NCBI GenBank assembly: GCA_017999615.1
Contig: JAGNLM010000013.1
Span: 1-51,889 of the forward strand
From: Gammaproteobacteria bacterium
GTDB taxonomy: Bacteria; Pseudomonadota; Gammaproteobacteria; JAABTG01
Reading direction: 5' to 3'
Length of the DNA: 51,889 nucleotides
The notes below the pieces were generated by a model that worked only from the letters and a program-made list of their open reading frames with translations, searched no databases and was not told the DNA's origin. The position numbers were made by a program, and so were the translations under genes. This document shows, one piece after another, positions 18,263 to 26,981 of the stretch (its first letter is position 1; every line of letters begins with the position of its first letter).

Positions 18263-21200
18263 ACTTCTATCCCCGCCTGCGCGGGGAACACTACAACGAT
18301 TCTGGTGCGGAAGCACAGAGTCCCGGTCGATCCCTGCGTGCTGGTTCATCCTCCGGTCCATCCCCGCGTGCGCGGGGAACACCCGGGCGGATTTGATAGT
18401 GCCCCTCGCGGCCCTCGGTCCATCCCCGCGTGCGCGGGGAACACGCAATGCAAGGCGCCGCACCCGCGGCGGGCGTTACGGTCCATCCCCGCGTGCGCGG
18501 GGAACACTCGAGGGCCGGGCCCGCGCAATCGCGGCGCTGCCGGTCCATCCCCGCGTGCGCGGGGAACACCGGCTGCGCCCCCGAGGGCTCGGTTTCGTTC
18601 TACGGTCCATCCCCGCGTGCGCGGGGAACACGATGCCGTAGCGGTCGCGCAGCTCGTCCGCCAGCGGTCCATCCCCGCGTGCGCGGGGAACACGAATTGG
18701 TATGGATCGACAGACAACGCAACCGCGGTCCATCCCCGCGTGCGCGGGGAACACCCTGGCGAGCGCTTCAACAGCAGACGCGCCGCCCGGTCCATCCCCG
18801 CGTGCGCGGGGAACACCCTAACATCTGCGAGCGCTATGCAAAAATTTTCGGTCCATCCCCGCGTGCGCGGGGAACACTTGTCTTACTTTGCAACACGGGG
18901 CGGAACTACACGGTCCATCCCCGCGTGCGCGGGGAACACGACCTCAGCCTGACGCCGGACGAGAGCGCCTTCGGTCCATCCCCGCGTGCGCGGGGAACAC
19001 GGCCCCGACGGCGGGTTCGCCGTGCCTCCGGACGGTCCATCCCCGCGTGCGCGGGGAACACGACGTCGAGCGCCTTGATCGTGTCCGGCAGGCCGGTCCA
19101 TCCCCGCGTGCGCGGGGAACACGTGAGGCAGTACCTCGCCAAGAGGGGTGCGAGCGGTCCATCCCCGCGTGCGCGGGGAACACGTATCCGCCGCGCCTCT
19201 CGCTCTCCGACGGAGCCCGGTCCATCCCCGCGTGCGCGGGGAACACCCCACGTCAACAGCCCATAGAAAAAGGCCCCCATGGTCCATCCCCGCGTGCGCG
19301 GGGAACACCTCGGCAACCTCACCTCGGTTCAAACCCGCGACGGTCCATCCCCGCGTGCGCGGGGAACACCCCCCCTGGAAGCGTCTTGACTGGGCTTGTC
19401 TCGGTCCATCCCCGCGTGCGCGGGGAACACTTTTGCGCCTTTGCCTCCTTCGTTAGCCTCGACCGGTCCATCCCCGCGTGCGCGGGGAACACTTCTGCGG
19501 CGGAGTCTGGTTGGAGTCGGACTGCGGTCCATCCCCGCGTGCGCGGGGAACACGATTCGACGGTTTGGCGCTATCCGGCTGAGCTGGGTCCATCCCCGCG
19601 TGCGCGGGGAACACCGAACGCCCCCCTGTAAACCGTCTTTAGTGGGCGGTCCATCCCCGCGTGCGCGGGGAACACCCTGAAGACCACCAAGGACGCCGGA
19701 ATGGACGCGGTCCATCCCCGCGTGCGCGGGGAACACGAGCTGCCGAGCCTCGAGGACTGGCGGAGTTATGGTCCATCCCCGCGTGCGCGGGGAACACCTG
19801 GGCGAGCTTCTCGACGCCGGCGGCGCCGTCCGGTCCATCCCCGCGTGCGCGGGGAACACTGCACTTGCTTGGGCACCGACTCCTCGGCTGCCGGTCCATC
19901 CCCGCGTGCGCGGGGAACACGCTGCCACCTAGCCATAGTTGCCCTCCGCGACCGGTCCATCCCCGCGTGCGCGGGGAACACCCGAGCCGATGCGCTTGGC
20001 GACATCCAGGAAGGCGGTCCATCCCCGCGTGCGCGGGGAACACCAGCAAGGGTAAGTACCTCACGCTGGATCCGACCGGTCCATCCCCGCGTGCGCGGGG
20101 AACACGTCGCAACTCGCCTTCCTCATGGCGCACCCGATCGGTCCATCCCCGCGTGCGCGGGGAACACTGCAACGTGCCTTCCGACATCAGCTGGGAGGAC
20201 GGTCCATCCCCGCGTGCGCGGGGAACACGTTGCGGACCATCCCCACCTTGGCCATGCGGAAGGTCCATCCCCGCGTGCGCGGGGAACACGCGCGTCCATG
20301 TCGCGAGGCGGATGCCGGAGTTCGGTCCATCCCCGCGTGCGCGGGGAACACGTCATGTCGCGCACTGAGATGCTGAGCATGTTCGGTCCATCCCCGCGTG
20401 CGCGGGGAACACGTTGCTGCGGGCGGCGCAGGCGACCGAAAAGGGCGGTCCATCCCCGCGTGCGCGGGGAACACGTAGGACTGGAAGGAGTATCCGGCCG
20501 GCAGCACGGTCCATCCCCGCGTGCGCGGGGAACACCATGCCGGACCTGCAAGCGCGGCTGACCTCGGCCGGTCCATCCCCGCGTGCGCGGGGAACACAAG
20601 ACTGGTACGCGCAGAGGTACGTCTGATGGCGGTCCATCCCCGCGTGCGCGGGGAACACGTGTCCAGATAGTCCAGGTCTGCGGCCGAGAGCGGTCCATCC
20701 CCGCGTGCGCGGGGAACACGCATCCGCCGCGCCACGCTGACCGGCACGGTGAGCGGTCCATCCCCGCGTGCGCGGGGAACACCCCGACATCTGCGATAGG
20801 TACGCGAAGTTGTTCGGTCCATCCCCGCGTGCGCGGGGAACACGCGCCGCTGTTGCCGGTCGCGTTGGCGCCGGACGGTCCATCCCCGCGTGCGCGGGGA
20901 ACACTGACCCACTAACCGTCTTTCCGTCCGGTATAGCCGGTCCATCCCCGCGTGCGCGGGGAACACTAACTGAGGGCTAGTGCGATGGCAAAGCAGTCGC
21001 GGTCCATCCCCGCGTGCGCGGGGAACACAGCGCGCCCTTCCGAGGCACAGCAGGATTTCACGGTCCATCCCCGCGTGCGCGGGGAACACGCGCACCTTGT
21101 AGGTCCGCCCGTCGCTGTCGAAGGTCCATCCCCGCGTGCGCGGGGAACACTTTGTTCTGTGGGGCGGGAGGGCTCACGCACAGCGGTCCATCCCCGCGTG

Positions 21201-21456
21201 CGCGGGGAACACACGCAATCGAGCGCCTCGTTGCGCGGTCGCTGCGGTCCATCCCCGCGTGCGCGGGGAACACGCGCGGAAGGGCGGCAGGAAGGACGCC
21301 CGCGACGGTCCATCCCCGCGTGCGCGGGGAACACGGCTATCTGGACCTCCTCGGCAAGCTGGTAACCGGTCCATCCCCGCGTGCGCGGGGAACACGCCGA
21401 CCGGGCGAAGGCGGTCGAGCCGGCGTCCGGTCCATCCCCGCGTGCGCGGGGAACAC
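18263..21456 (-). CRISPR. Type I-E CRISPR array: 51 conserved repeats plus a decayed trailer end
   Basis: The 29-bp repeats run from 18354 to 21456 at 61-63 bp spacing, giving 50 spacers (29 of 32 nt, 18 of 33 nt, 3 of 34 nt). The + strand repeat is CGGTCCATCCCCGCGTGCGC then GGGGAACAC. In crRNA sense (minus strand) it begins GTGTTCCCCGCG, folds a 6-bp stem and ends with the 8-nt handle ATGGACCG, matching the E. coli I-E design. The low-coordinate end is degenerate: a five-mismatch repeat at 18263-18291 and half a repeat at 18324-18341 abutting the repeat at 18354. That marks the leader-distal end, so transcription is leftward with new spacers added beside cas2. Repeats are otherwise nearly invariant, suggesting an active or recently active array. 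Confidence 0.98.
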
Positions 21457-21560
21457 ACTTCGTGCACACAATAGGTTACGCTGCTTCAGGGGTGTCAGGT
21501 ATCGGCTGGAGGCTCCCCCGCGAACTGGCTCGCATGGCGGGTCCACTCCGCCGTCCGGAC
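21457..21560 (-). promoter_or_regulatory. CRISPR leader (very short, overlapping the cas2 3' end)
   Basis: Only 38 bp separate the cas2 stop from the first leader-proximal repeat. I-E leaders are usually 60-100 bp or more and carry an IHF site; no match to WATCAA-N4-TTR is visible in this gap. Leader function may lie partly inside cas2 coding sequence, or array transcription may simply continue from the cas operon. Confidence 0.45.
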
Positions 21561-21824
21561 CGCTACCAGTGCCAGCCCATCCATATCGATGACCTGCCGG
21601 CGCTCATCACCGTGGATCCTCAGGGTGAACCCCTGCTCGTTCGCCGCCGGCCAGACCTGAGCAACACGGCCGCCTTCGCCCCGCCCCAGGGTCCGCTCCC
21701 AGAGCTGGTCGCGCACCATGGCGCTCACCCGCCCCACGAACACGCCCACCTGAACCTCCACCAGCCAACGGGTCAGTTCTCCCCGCAGGCCGGGCGATAC
21801 CCGCTCAAGCGTCATCACAAGCAT
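21495..21824 (-). CDS. cas2: CRISPR adaptation endoribonuclease-like protein Cas2 (type I-E)
   Basis: Cas2e is the dimeric core of the Cas1-Cas2 integrase. The 109-residue product MLVMTLERVSPGLRGELTRW, then VGVFVGRVSAMVRDQLWERT, is the I-E variant. The C-terminal tail (VAVRTAEWTRHASQFAGEP) packs on Cas1. Its ATG at 21824 lies inside the end of cas1 (20-bp overlap), so the two are translationally coupled. The stop is 38 bp from the array. E. coli Cas2 is 94 residues, so there is a short tail extension. Confidence 0.94.
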   Translation of the reverse strand: MLVMTLERVSPGLRGELTRWLVEVQVGVFVGRVSAMVRDQLWERTLGRGEGGRVAQVWPAANEQGFTLRIHGDERRQVIDMDGLALVAVRTAEWTRHASQFAGEPPADT

Positions 21825-22740
21825 AGTTTTTGCCGGCCTCCACGCTGCCAGCCGGGTCCCAGAGCCGCAGGAATTCCTCCGGCAACTCGTCGGCATCGAC
21901 CTGGGGGCCCAGCCCCAAGCCGTCGAACAGACGCGCCAAGTCTTCAACCGCCCGGGGCAACAACTTCACCTCACGAAGTCGCTCCCGCAGGCGCGCCCGA
22001 ACGGCGGATTCCACCTTTGCCGGGCGCTCCGCGGCAGTCTGGAACGCTGCCGGGACCAGGACCTCCACCTTGTAGACATCGGCAAGGTCGTAGACGAAGG
22101 AAAGTTGCTTGCCCTCGTGGATGAAGCCGATGGCCGGGCTGTATCCCGCCGCCACAATGGCGCTGTGGCACACCCCGTACAGACAGGCAGCCCCGGCACT
22201 GATGGCGCGGTTGACGGGGTCGGCAGCGTGCCATTGGCCACGCTGGTAGCTTCGCCCGGACCAGGGGACCCCATAGGTTCGACTCGCAGCCGCGTAGGCG
22301 TCCCGCACTCGCGCCCCCTCGCGCCCGCGGATCTGCTGCAAGGTGAGTCCGGCGGGGAGCTCCTCGACAAAGCGAAATCGATACAGCCGCTGGACGACTT
22401 CCAAGCGGCGTCGGGGGTCGGCCCAGGCCGCCGCCTGCCGCAGGACGTTTGCGCTTGATCGGGTCTTGCCGGTTCCCCAGGCATAGAACCTTTGATGCTC
22501 TTCGCCAGCCCAAACGACGCTCGTACCGCACTGGGCGAGCGCGACCATCGCGGCATGAGTGATGCGGGTCCCGGGGCCGAGGACGAGAACGGCCAGCCCC
22601 GCTGCAGGCACACTGACCGCGCCATCCTCGCGATAGAGCGCGATGGCATTCGCCTCGCGCTCGATCACGGCGTGCTCAACGTAGAGGTAGCTCAGCCCGT
22701 CCCGAAAGCGGGGTAAGGCATGCAGGTCGATGGTAGCCAT
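21805..22740 (-). CDS. cas1: CRISPR integrase Cas1 (type I-E)
   Basis: Cas1e inserts spacers into the array. The 311-residue protein keeps the catalytic residues at the same numbers as E. coli: E141 (RGREGARVR), H208 (IGFIHEGKQ) and D218/D221 (FVYDLADVYK). Other I-E hallmarks are LGPGTRITHAAM, RVRDAYAAASRTYGVPW and ACLYGVCHSAI. It follows cse1 by 35 bp and overlaps cas2. All residues needed for integration are intact. Confidence 0.96.
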   Translation of the reverse strand: MATIDLHALPRFRDGLSYLYVEHAVIEREANAIALYREDGAVSVPAAGLAVLVLGPGTRITHAAMVALAQCGTSVVWAGEEHQRFYAWGTGKTRSSANVLRQAAAWADPRRRLEVVQRLYRFRFVEELPAGLTLQQIRGREGARVRDAYAAASRTYGVPWSGRSYQRGQWHAADPVNRAISAGAACLYGVCHSAIVAAGYSPAIGFIHEGKQLSFVYDLADVYKVEVLVPAAFQTAAERPAKVESAVRARLRERLREVKLLPRAVEDLARLFDGLGLGPQVDADELPEEFLRLWDPAGSVEAGKNYACDDA

Positions 22741-22775
22741 ACCCCGTGGGGCGGCCAGAGAGCGGATGGCTTGAA

Positions 22776-24170
22776 TCAGGGGGAGAGGAGGACCGCCCTA
22801 CCCTGCGCCGCGCGGAGGGGATCGACACGGGCCCGTTCGACGGCCCGGTCGTACACGCGCCGGGCGGCACCCCACAGTTGGCCCTCCCAGCCCTCCGCCT
22901 CACGTTCCCGGAGCCTTCGGTAGAACTCCCCCTCGGTCTCCGCATACAGCCCATTGGCTTCCGCGCTGAGGCGCGCCGTCTTGAAGGCCTTGTGCAGACG
23001 CTTGCTGGCCTTGTCCGCGGCCTCCAGGAGATCCACGACCAAGTCCGCCAGGGCTTGGCGGTCGCCGCTCACCACGAACGGCACCGCCTGCTCGACCCAG
23101 GCCTGGGTACCCTCGCCGCCGCACATCCAGCCCGAGCAGTGCACCCGCAGCATCGCGTCTCCCACAGACCAGCGGCTCTCGCGGTACTCCTGCACGACCA
23201 GCGCGGGCGTCAGGTTCCGGTGCTCCATCAGGGCCAGCCCTACCCATGCGTCATAGCCCACATGGGGCCGGCCAATGGAAAGAGGCACACGGGTTCCATC
23301 GTTCTTCTGAACATAGGGCGACAGCGGGTGCACCCAGGCCTCGTAGTTGGCACCGTTCGGTGCGCGGGTGAACGACCGCACGACCGGCCCCCGCACACCG
23401 GTGACCCCGCACAACCCCATCTCGGGCTCCCCGAGCCGAATACGCCTCGGCATCGTCCAGTAGATCTGGCAGGGATGGGCGTCCTTCGGTGTGACACCCT
23501 GACCGTTCTCACTCGTCATCGTCGGTGCGAGCCAGGGGAATACGCGAGCATCCAGCCACGGCTCCTCGCCCCTCAGCGCCTCCCAGCGTCGGTGGGAGAG
23601 CACGTTCAGCCAGACCCGTTCCCAAACCGCGGCCTCACGGTCGGGCATCACGAGCGTCGTCCAACGGTTCTCTCCCCGCGCTCCCTGGCGGTGCCCGCGC
23701 CCCCACCGCACGCCGAAAATGGCATCCGCGTAGAGCGCCATGGCAGCCACCGGAAGGGAGACGCTGGGGGGCACCGCACGCACCCAGCGGGTCAGGTCCG
23801 CGGACTTCTTCTGGGCGTTCTCACCCGGGTTCTCGGGCAGGAGCAGCGAGAGGGCGACAGGGTCCCCCGCGAGCCCCTCGTACTCCTGCAAGAAGGCCGT
23901 CTTTCCGAACAGCTCGAACGCATGGTTGAAGGGAGCGAACCAGTCGGACAGGTCGGCTGGCGGCCCGGCACGCAGACGAGCCCAGGTGGATTCATCCGGG
24001 CAGCGTGCAGGGTCGCGCACGATGGCCGTCTGCAGGAGACCGATGAGGAGCTGGTAGCAGGCTGAGTCGAAGTCTGGCCGGGGCCAAGCCAGGCTCCGGG
24101 CCGTCAACGCCTGCGCGGGCGTCGCGGGGCCCCGGTCGGTCGGGATCCACGGTTCGCAGAGGAGATTCAC
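22776..24170 (-). CDS. cse1: Cascade large subunit Cse1/CasA (Cas8e)
   Basis: Cse1 recognises the PAM and recruits Cas3. The 464-residue product starts at GTG 24170 (VNLLCEPWIPTDRG), overlapping the cas5e stop (GTGA). Family features are FNHAFELFGKTAFLQEYEG, ALYADAIFGVRWGRGHRQGA, PCQIYWTMPRRIRLG and GYDAWVGLALMEHRN, plus a C-terminal four-helix bundle with the ADKASKRLHKAFK region. It is slightly shorter than E. coli CasA (502). In textbook I-E operons cse1 follows cas3 and leads; here it comes last of the Cascade genes, just before cas1. Confidence 0.94.
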   Translation of the reverse strand: MNLLCEPWIPTDRGPATPAQALTARSLAWPRPDFDSACYQLLIGLLQTAIVRDPARCPDESTWARLRAGPPADLSDWFAPFNHAFELFGKTAFLQEYEGLAGDPVALSLLLPENPGENAQKKSADLTRWVRAVPPSVSLPVAAMALYADAIFGVRWGRGHRQGARGENRWTTLVMPDREAAVWERVWLNVLSHRRWEALRGEEPWLDARVFPWLAPTMTSENGQGVTPKDAHPCQIYWTMPRRIRLGEPEMGLCGVTGVRGPVVRSFTRAPNGANYEAWVHPLSPYVQKNDGTRVPLSIGRPHVGYDAWVGLALMEHRNLTPALVVQEYRESRWSVGDAMLRVHCSGWMCGGEGTQAWVEQAVPFVVSGDRQALADLVVDLLEAADKASKRLHKAFKTARLSAEANGLYAETEGEFYRRLREREAEGWEGQLWGAARRVYDRAVERARVDPLRAAQGRAVLLSP

Positions 24171-24838
24171 AGGAAGGCTTCCTGGCGCACGCCAAACGTG
24201 CGGCGGGAGGGGCTGAGGAGCAGGTCCCGGCGCTCGCGCACCTGGGCTGCGGCCACCGGCCCCCCCGGGATACGGACGTCCCAACAGAGCCTGCCGGTGG
24301 GTTCGAGCACCTCCGCCAGGTGCTGTGCGTCCTTCACCTGCGGACGCAAGGGAGCGGCGAGCAGGCAGCCACGGCGTCCAGCGTAGAGGGGGTACACGGG
24401 CTCTTCCAGGGCCCGAGCGAGGTCCTCCGGGGAGGGGTCGGGATGGTCCGTCAGCGGCCACACGGCCACCGACCACGACCCATCGGCGATGTACTCGCGC
24501 CGGGTGATGTTGGTCCAGGGGACCCCATCGGGGTTCACGGCCTGCAGTTCCTCGGCGCGGGTGCCTGCGGCACGGCCCTTTAACGCCGGCTCATGCGGTG
24601 TTTGCACCGTGTGGTAATCCCACAAGCGCTCGCCCTCGCGCTCGACCCGCACGGCCAGGGTGTAGGTGGCCGCCAACCGCGAGAGGCGCTCATCCGTGCG
24701 CGCATACCCGAGGGCAGCGCCGAGGAGACCCACCACCGCCGACCAGGTCGGCACGTCCTCGCTCGGACGTCGTGCCGCCCCCCCGACTCCCCAGGAGGCG
24801 AGTGGGGCAGCCAGGGTAAACACCAGGACCTGCGGCAT
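24167..24838 (-). CDS. cas5e: Cascade subunit Cas5e (CasD)
   Basis: Cas5e caps the crRNA 5' handle. The 223-residue RAMP protein opens MPQVLVFTLAAPLASWG, then RRPSEDVPTWSAVVGLLGAA. It has LWDYHTVQTPHEPALKG and TNITRREYIADGSWSVAVWP, and ends RTFGVRQEAFL. The ATG at 24838 overlaps the cas7e stop by one base and its own stop overlaps cse1 by 4 bp, so the three are tightly coupled. Confidence 0.94.
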   Translation of the reverse strand: MPQVLVFTLAAPLASWGVGGAARRPSEDVPTWSAVVGLLGAALGYARTDERLSRLAATYTLAVRVEREGERLWDYHTVQTPHEPALKGRAAGTRAEELQAVNPDGVPWTNITRREYIADGSWSVAVWPLTDHPDPSPEDLARALEEPVYPLYAGRRGCLLAAPLRPQVKDAQHLAEVLEPTGRLCWDVRIPGGPVAAAQVRERRDLLLSPSRRTFGVRQEAFL

Positions 24839-25890
24839 CAGGCGCCCCGGCCCGCCACCACGGCGGCGCGCGCGGCCTCGCAGACGGCATTCAAAGAACC
24901 CTGGTGGGCCGGCCCGTTGAAAATGACTGTCTCGCGAGGCTGCACCCGGCGAGCGAGGCGGACTTCCTCGGCGTAGGCTTCCAGCCGCTCGATGGATTCC
25001 TGCGTCAGTCCCATCTCGCGCCCACTGACGGGCACCTCGAAGGCGGCCATCAAGGAACAGGGGGCCTGCTCACCCACGTCGAGGCGCAGATACCGGGCCA
25101 GGCTGTGATGTGCAAACGTGCTCCGGTGCCCGCCCGGAGTGACCGTGGCGATGGCCTCGACGAGCCCCTCGACGCCGCGCGCAGCCGCCTCCCGATGGCC
25201 GCCCAGGTTCTTAACGAGGGCGTCGACATCGACCACCGCATATACGTAGTAGACACCGGCCCCGAACTCGACCTCGCCCATGCCAGCGGCCCCGGTGTCG
25301 GCGACGTTCAGATCGTCCACCGCAGTCCAGAAGTCATCCTCGATGCGAACCGCATTGGTGGTAAGCGCGTGCGCAACGGAGGCCGTCGCCTCCACGCCGA
25401 CCGCCTTGTTGTCGGCCCGCATCCGCCCGAAGAGCGCCACGTCCAGCGCCTGCGTCGGCCTTTCGAGAGCCTCCAACTCCCCCTCTGTCGGAGCACGGTT
25501 CTTCGCTGCCAGTTGCGCGAGCAGTGCCTCCACGGCGGCCAACTCTTCCGGCCCGAGCACCACGACCTCGCTGGTGAGGAGCTTGTCCTTCTTGTCGGGG
25601 GACCCGAAGCCGGCGACGATTTTGGCGCTCGTCTCGGCCGCGAGCTTCTCCGCCATGCCGGCCGCCAGGAGCCTCTCCTGGACGATGTACCCCAGGCGTC
25701 GCGTACGGGTGGAGAACGAAGCGTCCACGGCCTGCATTGGCGCCGAGAGTCGCCAAGCCCGCTTCAAGGACTGCGAGGAAATCCGCTGGCGTTGGTGGCC
25801 GCCGAATACCGCGGTCTTCGGGCGGTTGGTCTCGTCGCGGTTGGGACAGGACGGCGGATAGGAAACCAACCCAGAGATCTCGATGCGCAT
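24838..25890 (-). CDS. cas7e: Cascade backbone subunit Cas7e (Cse4/CasC)
   Basis: Six copies of Cas7e form the crRNA-binding backbone of Cascade. The 350-residue protein carries the diagnostic N-terminus SCPNRDETNRPKTAVFGGHQ, then RQRISSQSLKRAWR. It also has ALFGRMRADNKAVGVEATAS and VAHALTTNAVRIEDDFWTAV, and a C-terminal half with GMGEVEFGAGVYYVYAVVDV. It follows cas6e after 51 bp and overlaps cas5e. Confidence 0.95.
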   Translation of the reverse strand: MRIEISGLVSYPPSCPNRDETNRPKTAVFGGHQRQRISSQSLKRAWRLSAPMQAVDASFSTRTRRLGYIVQERLLAAGMAEKLAAETSAKIVAGFGSPDKKDKLLTSEVVVLGPEELAAVEALLAQLAAKNRAPTEGELEALERPTQALDVALFGRMRADNKAVGVEATASVAHALTTNAVRIEDDFWTAVDDLNVADTGAAGMGEVEFGAGVYYVYAVVDVDALVKNLGGHREAAARGVEGLVEAIATVTPGGHRSTFAHHSLARYLRLDVGEQAPCSLMAAFEVPVSGREMGLTQESIERLEAYAEEVRLARRVQPRETVIFNGPAHQGSLNAVCEAARAAVVAGRGA

Positions 25891-25941
25891 CGACGCCTCC
25901 TTGGGGCGACCGTGTGGCGATTGTTGGGGGATAGCCGTGCC

Positions 25942-26550
25942 TCAGGCGCGACGCACGAGCAAGAGCCCACAGCCGAAGCGGCGGGCACGACCCACCCCCT
26001 GCACAAGGGCAAGGGCGAAGGACTCCTGATCCGTCACTCTGAGTTTGCCTTCGAAATCCATGACGCCCACGCTGATGCCGCGGGCGCGCAGTTGACCGTA
26101 ATAGGAGACATGGCCATCCTCCAGTGCGAAACCGTGCCGCTCGCCCTGGCGCGAGAGCCACGCGAGCCCAAGCTCGTTGGCAACCTCCAGACGAGCGCGC
26201 GCGTCACCATGGGCTCGGGCATCCATGACAACGTCGTGGCGATGCCCCTCACGATAGACCGTGGCGTTCGCCCGCAGAACAAAGGCGAGCCGATCACCTT
26301 CGCGCAACTGCGGCGCAAAGGGCTTGCTCTCCACTCTCCACGCCGGATGATCAGGGAGCGGAGCCACCCCAGAGATGAGGAACGCGGGGCTCTGCGGTTC
26401 GAACCAACGGTACAGGAACGGTGCTCGTCCCCCTTGCGGGAAGAGCTGCCAGAGGAGCTGGTGCTCTCCGTAGGCTCCGCTTGCGAGCCAATGGCGGTAT
26501 CGCGCTGCCCCTTCGGGGCGAAGCGCAACCCGCGAGATGAAAGCGCTCAC
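25942..26550 (-). CDS. cas6e: crRNA-processing endoribonuclease Cas6e (Cse3/CasE)
   Basis: Cas6e cuts the repeat hairpin to release crRNAs with the 8-nt handle. The 202-residue product starts at GTG 26550 (VSAFISRVALRPEGAARYRH), overlapping the cse2 stop (GTGA). It shows GEHQLLWQLFP with the family's catalytic-type histidine near residue 29. The C-terminal glycine-rich loop GVGRARRFGCGLLLVRRA is the RAMP signature. In this locus it sits second, between cse2 and cas7e, not last as in E. coli. Confidence 0.94.
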   Translation of the reverse strand: MSAFISRVALRPEGAARYRHWLASGAYGEHQLLWQLFPQGGRAPFLYRWFEPQSPAFLISGVAPLPDHPAWRVESKPFAPQLREGDRLAFVLRANATVYREGHRHDVVMDARAHGDARARLEVANELGLAWLSRQGERHGFALEDGHVSYYGQLRARGISVGVMDFEGKLRVTDQESFALALVQGVGRARRFGCGLLLVRRA

Positions 26551-26981
26551 CCCCTGCCCCCGGTGTAGTAGTCCATCGCCCACTGGCGACGGACATGGTC
26601 GCCCCAGTAGTAAACACCGGCTGCCAAGTCGGCGACGTTCGCCGACCCGCCGAGCAGTCGAAGAATCGAGCCAAGCTGCGCGGGCAGCTCATCGCGCACG
26701 GTCGTCTCCACGAGCCGGCGCATTCGGCCTTCCCGAACCACGCCACCACAGGCCGCAGCGACCGAGCGCCGGCCGTCATGGTCGCTCACTCGGGCAAGGA
26801 GGCTCGCGACCACGGCGAGGCGCCGCCAGTCCACGCCCGGCAGCGCGTTCAGCAACCGGGCGAACGCGGGCGAGAAAGCGACGTCCTCAGCCGGCGCCGC
26901 CCGCCGCAGCTCGGCCCGCTCGCCACGGCTCAGGTCTCGGTGCCAAGAAACGACTTTCGTCCAGTCAATCTCTTCTGCCAC
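26547..26981 (-). CDS. cse2: Cascade small subunit Cse2/CasB
   Basis: Cse2 dimers stabilise the non-target strand in the R-loop. The 144-residue helical protein contains WHRDLSRGERAELRRAAPAE and FARLLNALPGVDWRRLAVVA, the C-terminal LGSILRLLGGSANVADLAAG, and ends MDYYTGGRG. Two GTG starts are possible (27002 and 26981); I prefer 26981 because GGGGG lies seven bases before it. It is the first gene of the leftward cas operon. Confidence 0.9.
   Translation of the reverse strand: MAEEIDWTKVVSWHRDLSRGERAELRRAAPAEDVAFSPAFARLLNALPGVDWRRLAVVASLLARVSDHDGRRSVAAACGGVVREGRMRRLVETTVRDELPAQLGSILRLLGGSANVADLAAGVYYWGDHVRRQWAMDYYTGGRG

Noticed and set aside
19615-20937. Third similar spacer pair sharing AACCGTCTTT
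   Set aside because: Only ten bases match at different offsets, which is within chance for 50 spacers.
18041-21592. Many long ORFs on both strands through the CRISPR array with repeated HPRVRGEH, SIPACAGN and SPRTRGW words
   Set aside because: They are translations of the 29-bp repeat in different frames; they have no start signals and follow the repeat period.
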